A stretch of DNA of 21,639 bases from positions 1 through 21,639 of the forward strand of contig WKLE02000919.1 of assembly GCA_014885115.2 (NCBI GenBank). The letters run 5' to 3'. How positions within the stretch are numbered: position 1 is the first letter of the stretch; every line of letters starts with the position of its first letter. The translations under genes were made by a program, and so were the position numbers. The notes under the pieces were generated by a model. That model was not told the origin of the DNA. It did no database searches and worked only from the letters and a program-made list of their open reading frames with translations. Below are positions 17,419 to 21,639 of the stretch, in pieces. The DNA is from Asterionellopsis glacialis (Eukaryota; Bacillariophyta; Plagiogrammaphyceae; Rhaphoneidales; Asterionellopsidaceae).

Positions 17419-18763
17419 GATTGTTTGTTCAGAAGCTTCTTTTGAATCAATAATATGATGATCTGGACTGGGAGGTTTCTAGTACTTGTGGTCTCTTGTG
17501 AAATACTAGTTCCTAGTCCTTCGCTTTACAGTATTTCGTCGTTGAATTTCAGGCATAAATATTGTTATCGAGATGTGTTCTCTTGCTTTCTTTTCGTGGA
17601 TTTCCCGAAAGATCTTTTCTGAACGGGTTCAGTGTATGTAGGACTTTCATATAAACCGTATGACGCATGAGGGTTCCTAATGCAGAAAGGATCCAATATA
17701 CCACAGTGTACTTCCTATATATTCTAGTGTCTACGACAAAGTTACGTAAGGTCTCAGATACAGTAAATCAGATACATTGCTCTAATCGGATTGTTTTCGA
17801 TGAGCCATTTTCAGAGAGACCGCACATCCTTGATGTATTCTTTTCTAGTCCTCTCCAGAATGTCTAACCCCCTTGAGTTGTCACTAGCCGAGGGGAAAAG
17901 ACAACCATCCGAAAGTTAGAGCGGTCAAGTAAGACGAGAAGATGACAATTGCACAACAAAACAGATTAACTCAAATCTACTTCAGTATAGCTCATAGTAC
18001 CAGCTATCACTTTTTTTTGTTAGCCTTTTTGTCCCTTCTGCTGGGGACGCTTTCTATTGGTTAAATTCCACAAAATAATTGCCTGCTTCTTTGAGGGTAG
18101 GAAAAATAAAAAAAATGGTCGAGAAATAAGATTTTACCCTCGTCATAAGAAAATTGGCAGACAAACAGTGTAACAATATTATCCCCATTGGTGCTGGTGA
18201 TTACTTTTCATGATATCTCTACTGCATTGACAGTGAGGATCGTTTCATAGACAACATTAATTCATATCATCCCTCTGCCATGCCAATTAATCCATTTGTG
18301 CCTTGCAAAGGCAGGTATCTTTTGAAGTCTAATATATTATTGTTATCTCCTCATCATCCAATATTGAAAATTTCTTGTTTCGTGTGATATTACTGGATGC
18401 TGCCAACTCTTTGTTATGGATCAACCTGCTGTGAACTTTCCTTGTTAAGGTTAATTTTTTGCTGCTTATGAAAGCTCTTAAGAAGTATCATCATACTTTT
18501 CTTTTTTCCCTTTTAGAAGACTGCCGTGCTAAGCATAAGGGTGCATATTATGTGTACCACCAAACATTTTAATATACCAACAGCAATGCTATTAAAGGTA
18601 CTTATTGCTGCTACTACTACTTTCTGTTATCCATAAATTCTTGTACTTCTCTACCAAAGATCATGAAGAAAATCTTTCGGCTTGTTCTGTTCTTCTTGTT
18701 TCTTAGATTACAAAGCAGTCCATATATTAATTTCGTTTACGATCAACTCTAAAGTGCAACCCT
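17419..18763. other. Long gene-poor interval
   Basis: About 1.3 kb between the oxidoreductase start (its promoter lies at the left edge) and the START-like stop. Open frames at 17667-17867 (+) and a 28-codon frame at about 18663-18749 (+) that looks signal-peptide-like are too short to support. The only coding-like signal is the minus-strand relic at 18200-18460. No tRNA or other RNA gene was recognised. Confidence 0.45.
18200..18460 (-). pseudogene. Short decayed coding relic
   Basis: On the minus strand a frame reads KLTLTRKVHSRLIH, then LAASSNITRNKKFSILDDEE, and stops at 18329-18331. The adjacent frame takes over with LDFKRYLPLQGTNGLIGMAEG, a stop at 67-69 of the 18200 block, then YELMLSMKRSSLSMQ and another stop. 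Protein-like composition divided between frames by stops suggests an old frameshifted gene fragment, perhaps from a transposon. Family unrecognised. Chance cannot be excluded for a segment this short. Confidence 0.3.
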
Positions 18764-19759
18764 TTACTTCTCCTTTCGTTGTAATGAATACAACCATGCT
18801 GCTGCAACAATTGCCTGCACTGTGATGGCATTTGCAAAAGGGTTGGTAATGCTCGATGCCGTCACCACTGTAGCAGCTGTTGGCAAAACACTTGTGTCGC
18901 CATGAAATTGTATCAGATATGCACCAATGATTTCGACTAGTCCATAGAAAATTAAACCCAAATCTGCTACTTTTCCTCCGACTCGTGATGTAACAAATGA
19001 TAATGGTCCCGCACTACACCAAAGCAGTGCATATGCCTCCCCCAACGGGGGGAGTAATTCAAAAGGTTGTGATCCAGCTGCAACCAAAAGTTGACTATCT
19101 AAAAGGCAATCAGCCAAGTGTGCCACACCTGCAAAACCGTACAATGTTCCCATAAGATTACGAAACTTTTCTATAGGCGATGATGATTGTGAAGCTAACA
19201 CAGAAGGAAGTAGTAACTTGAGAGCTATTCCGTTGTCTACCACGAGTGCAGGAATGGCAAGTATAGCTATTGGAGACACAGGTTCGTAGGACATGTCCAA
19301 CTTGACGTTGCAACCATTATCATTATGTTCGGCAGGCTGTAATGACAAGGAGGATTGGCCATCAATGAAGAATTGCATTCGGCAGTTTTGAGCAACTCCA
19401 CCTAATCCGTCTTCAGAATAAAAATCTAAATAACCAGGTTCTGTTTTCGTGGGTGGGATAGATTTAACACATTTCCAAGACACTGAGAGTGGAAGCAGTG
19501 GTGGTAAACCAAAAATTTCATCCACGCTTTCGGATACCTTTAATGGCGTTTCAAGATCATTCCCGACAGGTGATACAACGGAATGAGACGATGCAACAAT
19601 TTTAGGCCAATTGGCAGGTGATCCTAAAAATTTGTGAAGTGTTTCTGCCGATGTTTTCGAAATTGATGATGTTGTTGTTAACGATATTGGCGAATAAGCA
19701 TTACTCGGCAGAGTGATATAAGATAAAAGGAACAGCCATGGCAATGCGACCTGTTTCAT
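18764..19759 (-). CDS. Plastid-type START/SRPBCC-like membrane protein
   Basis: A 331-residue protein starting MKQVALPWLFLLSYITLPSNA with cleavage likely at A21|Y22 (SNA|YSP). Tyr at +1 is accepted in diatom plastid presequences, and the following Ser/Thr-rich stretch fits a transit peptide. Residues about 35-165 resemble the START/SRPBCC (polyketide-cyclase-like) hydrophobic-ligand fold: AETLHKFLGSPANWPKIVASSHSV in the first helix, a central beta region, and a strand with VKLDMSYEP. The C-terminal half is hydrophobic, with probable membrane segments at about 204-222, 240-256, 264-284 and 308-326. A lipid or pigment-related role in plastid membranes is plausible but only inferred. The membrane tail is not part of the standard SRPBCC family. 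Single exon; divergent from the RDD gene. Confidence 0.6.
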   Translation of the reverse strand: MKQVALPWLFLLSYITLPSNAYSPISLTTTSSISKTSAETLHKFLGSPANWPKIVASSHSVVSPVGNDLETPLKVSESVDEIFGLPPLLPLSVSWKCVKSIPPTKTEPGYLDFYSEDGLGGVAQNCRMQFFIDGQSSLSLQPAEHNDNGCNVKLDMSYEPVSPIAILAIPALVVDNGIALKLLLPSVLASQSSSPIEKFRNLMGTLYGFAGVAHLADCLLDSQLLVAAGSQPFELLPPLGEAYALLWCSAGPLSFVTSRVGGKVADLGLIFYGLVEIIGAYLIQFHGDTSVLPTAATVVTASSITNPFANAITVQAIVAAAWLYSLQRKEK

Positions 19760-20288
19760 ATTGTACTTCTGAAATATATTTCTTGCAATGTCACAGACTA
19801 CAACGAGATCTCACCCTCGTTGAATTCATCGCATGATGAATTACGATGGATGGCAAGTAGAAGAAAATTTCAAAGTTTCTTCCATATTCCACAGAAAAAA
19901 ATGAGTCACACACGTCACTCACAATCATTTTTACCCCAAAAATTCAAGGAGAGTGCCCACATAATAATAATATTATGAATTATGCCATCGGCGGGACCCG
20001 ATACATCGAGAGGAGTCTTTTACTGTACCAGGTATGTACATTTCTACGTAATTAATACATAATATGCCGGATGGTCCAGGTACGGTCGGTTCGAAGAAAA
20101 AAAAACAAAAAATCAAGGGCGAAAGATACTTTTTTAGGTGTCGCACCTGTTATTTGTAGTCTATCCACGCTGGTACAACAAATAATTACATTAATGGTCC
20201 TCCAGGAGCTAGAGAACCAGTTTAGACATCAATAGCAGCTCAACTTGAACAAATACTTTATAGCTTTAATATACAGTATTGTTCAACA
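19760..20288. promoter_or_regulatory. Divergent promoter with several palindromes
   Basis: This 529-base region must hold the promoters of the START-like (-) and RDD (+) genes. Seen directly: CAACGAG...CTCGTTG at 19801-19822 (7-bp arms); AATTCATC-GCAT-GATGAATT at 19823-19842 (perfect 8-bp arms), immediately adjacent; and TGAGTCA at 19902-19908 close to ACGTCA at 19912-19917, both bZIP-type half-sites inside an imperfect TGAGT...ACTCA palindrome. A TATA-like TTTATAGC lies near 20258-20265, before the RDD start. Transcription-factor assignments are inferred from motif form only. Confidence 0.4.
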
Positions 20289-21574
20289 ATGGCGAGAAGA
20301 TTCGTTGGTCGTGCCATGGGAGCCGTTGTTTCACCAATCATTGAGGCTGTTGACGTTGGTTAGTTTCTAATTTTTATTTCTTTTAAAAGCACGTCACCTA
20401 ATTGTCTAGTTCTTATATTGTTATGTTTTGGCCGCCTTATTTTTTCTCTCTCTCGTATTTCAATTATAGATGGTGTTGTGCGTCGAATTGATGTAGAAGA
20501 TATCGTCGAGAGGATTGATATAAATGAACTACTTAATCGGTGAGTTCCTTTCAAGCGAGAAAGGCAAAGCCAAATGATCGATAAACCGTCAAGCGTAAAT
20601 TATTGTATAGAATTAAACAAAATGTCGCTTTCCTCTCTCTTCATATTTTTAATTTTTTATTGTACGATAATGGTGATAACACAATACATTATAATTATAG
20701 AGTGGATATTGATGCAATACTTGAACGTGTTGATTTGAATCGTCAGATTGAACGTGTGGACATAGACGCTGTCATGAATAAGATTGATATAAATGCTCTT
20801 ATTGCACGTTCCGACTTGGAAGGTATTATTGCACGGTCATCAAGTGGAGTCTTCGGAACAATTATTGATATTTGCAGGAATCAAATTGGTATACTAGATC
20901 AAAACATCCAAAGGGTTGGACGGTGTGCTTGTGTTTTCTCTAGACACAAACCGCACATGTTACCACCCCGACCTACCAGCCGAAAGAAGCAAAAACTAGA
21001 GAAAGAAATACCCTGTCCTGCTGCGTCCCAGCAAATGGGTCTTGCATTGCAAGGGAGATATGCAGGCTTATTCCCTCGCGTAGTTGCATTTGCTATTGAT
21101 TGGTTGTTTGTATATTTAACTTTTGGTGTTGTGTATCTCATAGCTCAGACAGCAGCGGACACTGTTGACTGGGGTTTGTCAAATACATGGTTGCTTCCTC
21201 TCATGTACTATATCTATTCCTTGGCATACGAGGCGCTTTCTCTGGGCTTAGCTGGGCGCACTTTAGGTCTTTCTATGATTGGCTTACGAGTTGTATGTTC
21301 AAATGGCTTACCCATTGGTTTCGTACGCGCATTTATCCGAGCATATATAAGGCCATTTACGAATTTATTTACCTTTGGGTACTTAGTCTCTTGGGTACGG
21401 CGCGATGGGAGAGCTATTCATGATCTTCTGACATTTACAGGTATAATTTATTCGTGGGATGCCAAGTATGCTTATCTACGGCAACAGACTATAACAGAAA
21501 AGGACAGTGTATATGAAAGTGACGATGACCTAATGGGTATTGAAGATGACGAGGAAGCACAATACAATCATTAG
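20289..21574 (+). CDS. RDD-domain membrane protein with eight N-terminal nonapeptide repeats (three exons)
   Basis: Exons 20289-20358, 20470-20539 and 20701-21574 join to a 337-residue protein. Residues 20-91 are eight tandem nine-residue units with Asp at position 3, such as RIDINELLN, RVDIDAILE and RVDLNRQIE, ending RSDLEGIIA. A linker (RSSSGVFGTIIDICRNQIGI) and a Cys/basic spacer follow. The RDD domain spans about 160-310: GRYAGLFPRVVAFAIDWLFV with its Arg and Asp, a second hydrophobic segment (LLPLMYYIYSLAYEAL), GRTLGLSMIGLRVV, and RRDGRAIHDLLTFTGIIY. The C-terminus is acidic. RDD proteins are poorly characterised multi-helix membrane proteins; a bacterial member has been linked to ion exchange. 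The repeat-linker-RDD order resembles actinobacterial RDD proteins as I recall them. Both splice joins preserve phase and repeat register, which supports the model. Confidence 0.85.
20359..20469 (+). other. Intron 1 of the RDD gene
   Basis: GTTAGT...AATTATAG, 111 bases, phase 1, within the Asp24 codon. The join gives AVDVDGVVR, the first repeat unit, so the splice keeps the nonapeptide register. Confidence 0.85.
20540..20700 (+). other. Intron 2 of the RDD gene
   Basis: GTGAGT...AATTATAG, 161 bases, phase 2, splitting the Arg47 codon exactly at a repeat boundary (…LLN|RVDIDAILE). Both introns end in the same AATTATAG, and exons 1 (coding part) and 2 are each 70 bases. Confidence 0.87.
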
Positions 21575-21639
21575 GGAAACCATTGTTGAATTCACCACAA
21601 TTCCTATCGAAGAAAGGTTTGACGCAAATGCTTGCTGAC

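Noticed and set aside
18300..18720. Solo LTR of a copia-like element.
   Set aside because: No TG...CA ends with target-site duplication, primer-binding site or second copy could be found in the window.
18663..18749. A 28-codon plus-strand frame with a signal-peptide-like start (MKKIFRLVLFFLFLRLQ).
   Set aside because: Too short, no downstream exon seen, and AT-rich DNA readily yields hydrophobic peptides by chance.
957..19917. TGACGT (CRE core) sites in promoters as a window-wide regulatory code.
   Set aside because: Counting both strands, about ten such hexamers are expected by chance, and several also lie inside coding exons (for example near 6425, 12336 and 19309). Only the 957-963 site is kept, with low weight.
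987..20035. The 14-mer ACTGTACCAGGTAT occurs at 987-1000 and at 20022-20035, both upstream of gene starts.
   Set aside because: In a window of this size about one or two identical 14-base pairs are expected by chance, so shared regulation is not supported.

Overview
This window is nuclear DNA from a eukaryotic alga, most probably a diatom or close stramenopile relative. The evidence is: short GT-AG introns inside several genes; widely spaced monocistronic genes on both strands; long Ser/Thr/Asn/Gln runs inside otherwise conserved proteins; and N-termini that combine a signal peptide with an Ala-|-Phe/Tyr cleavage site (ASA|FVAP in the bestrophin-like protein, SNA|YSP in the START-like protein). 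That last pattern is the hallmark of plastid import through the secondary endosymbiotic membranes. No tRNA, rRNA, CRISPR array or bacterial operon was seen.

Layout. 1-1183: mostly a decayed minus-strand coding relic, then the promoter of the next gene. 1325-2863 (+): bestrophin-like anion channel with a plastid presequence. 2864-4326: largely non-coding, with a doubtful minus-strand small secreted-type ORF and a repeated hairpin element. 4327-6095 (+): Popeye/cNMP-binding-like membrane protein, spliced here to a TerB-like C-terminal domain. 6296-7564 (-): family-16 (METTL21/22-type) methyltransferase with one intron. 8137-11034 (+): 965-residue PH-START-membrane-E2-acyltransferase-like protein that lacks the acyltransferase catalytic residues. 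11220-12472 (-): TPMT-like methyltransferase with one intron. About 12979-14149 (+): unidentified multi-exon membrane protein, 3' end unresolved. 14713-16179 (+): PDZ plus helicase-associated (HA) repeat protein. 16345-17418 (-): zinc-free MDR quinone/enone oxidoreductase. 17419-18763: no intact gene, one coding relic. 18764-19759 (-): plastid-type START/SRPBCC-like membrane protein. 20289-21574 (+): three-exon RDD-domain membrane protein with eight nonapeptide repeats.

The genes do not form one pathway. Several act at membranes (bestrophin, Popeye-like, PH-START, START-like, RDD), and two are SAM-dependent methyltransferases whose introns fall in or beside the SAM-binding core. The best candidates for undescribed biology are the Popeye-TerB fusion, the PH-START protein with a dead E2-like domain, and the RDD protein whose repeat-plus-linker N-terminus resembles bacterial RDD proteins. 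All exon joins were read by eye and need transcript support.
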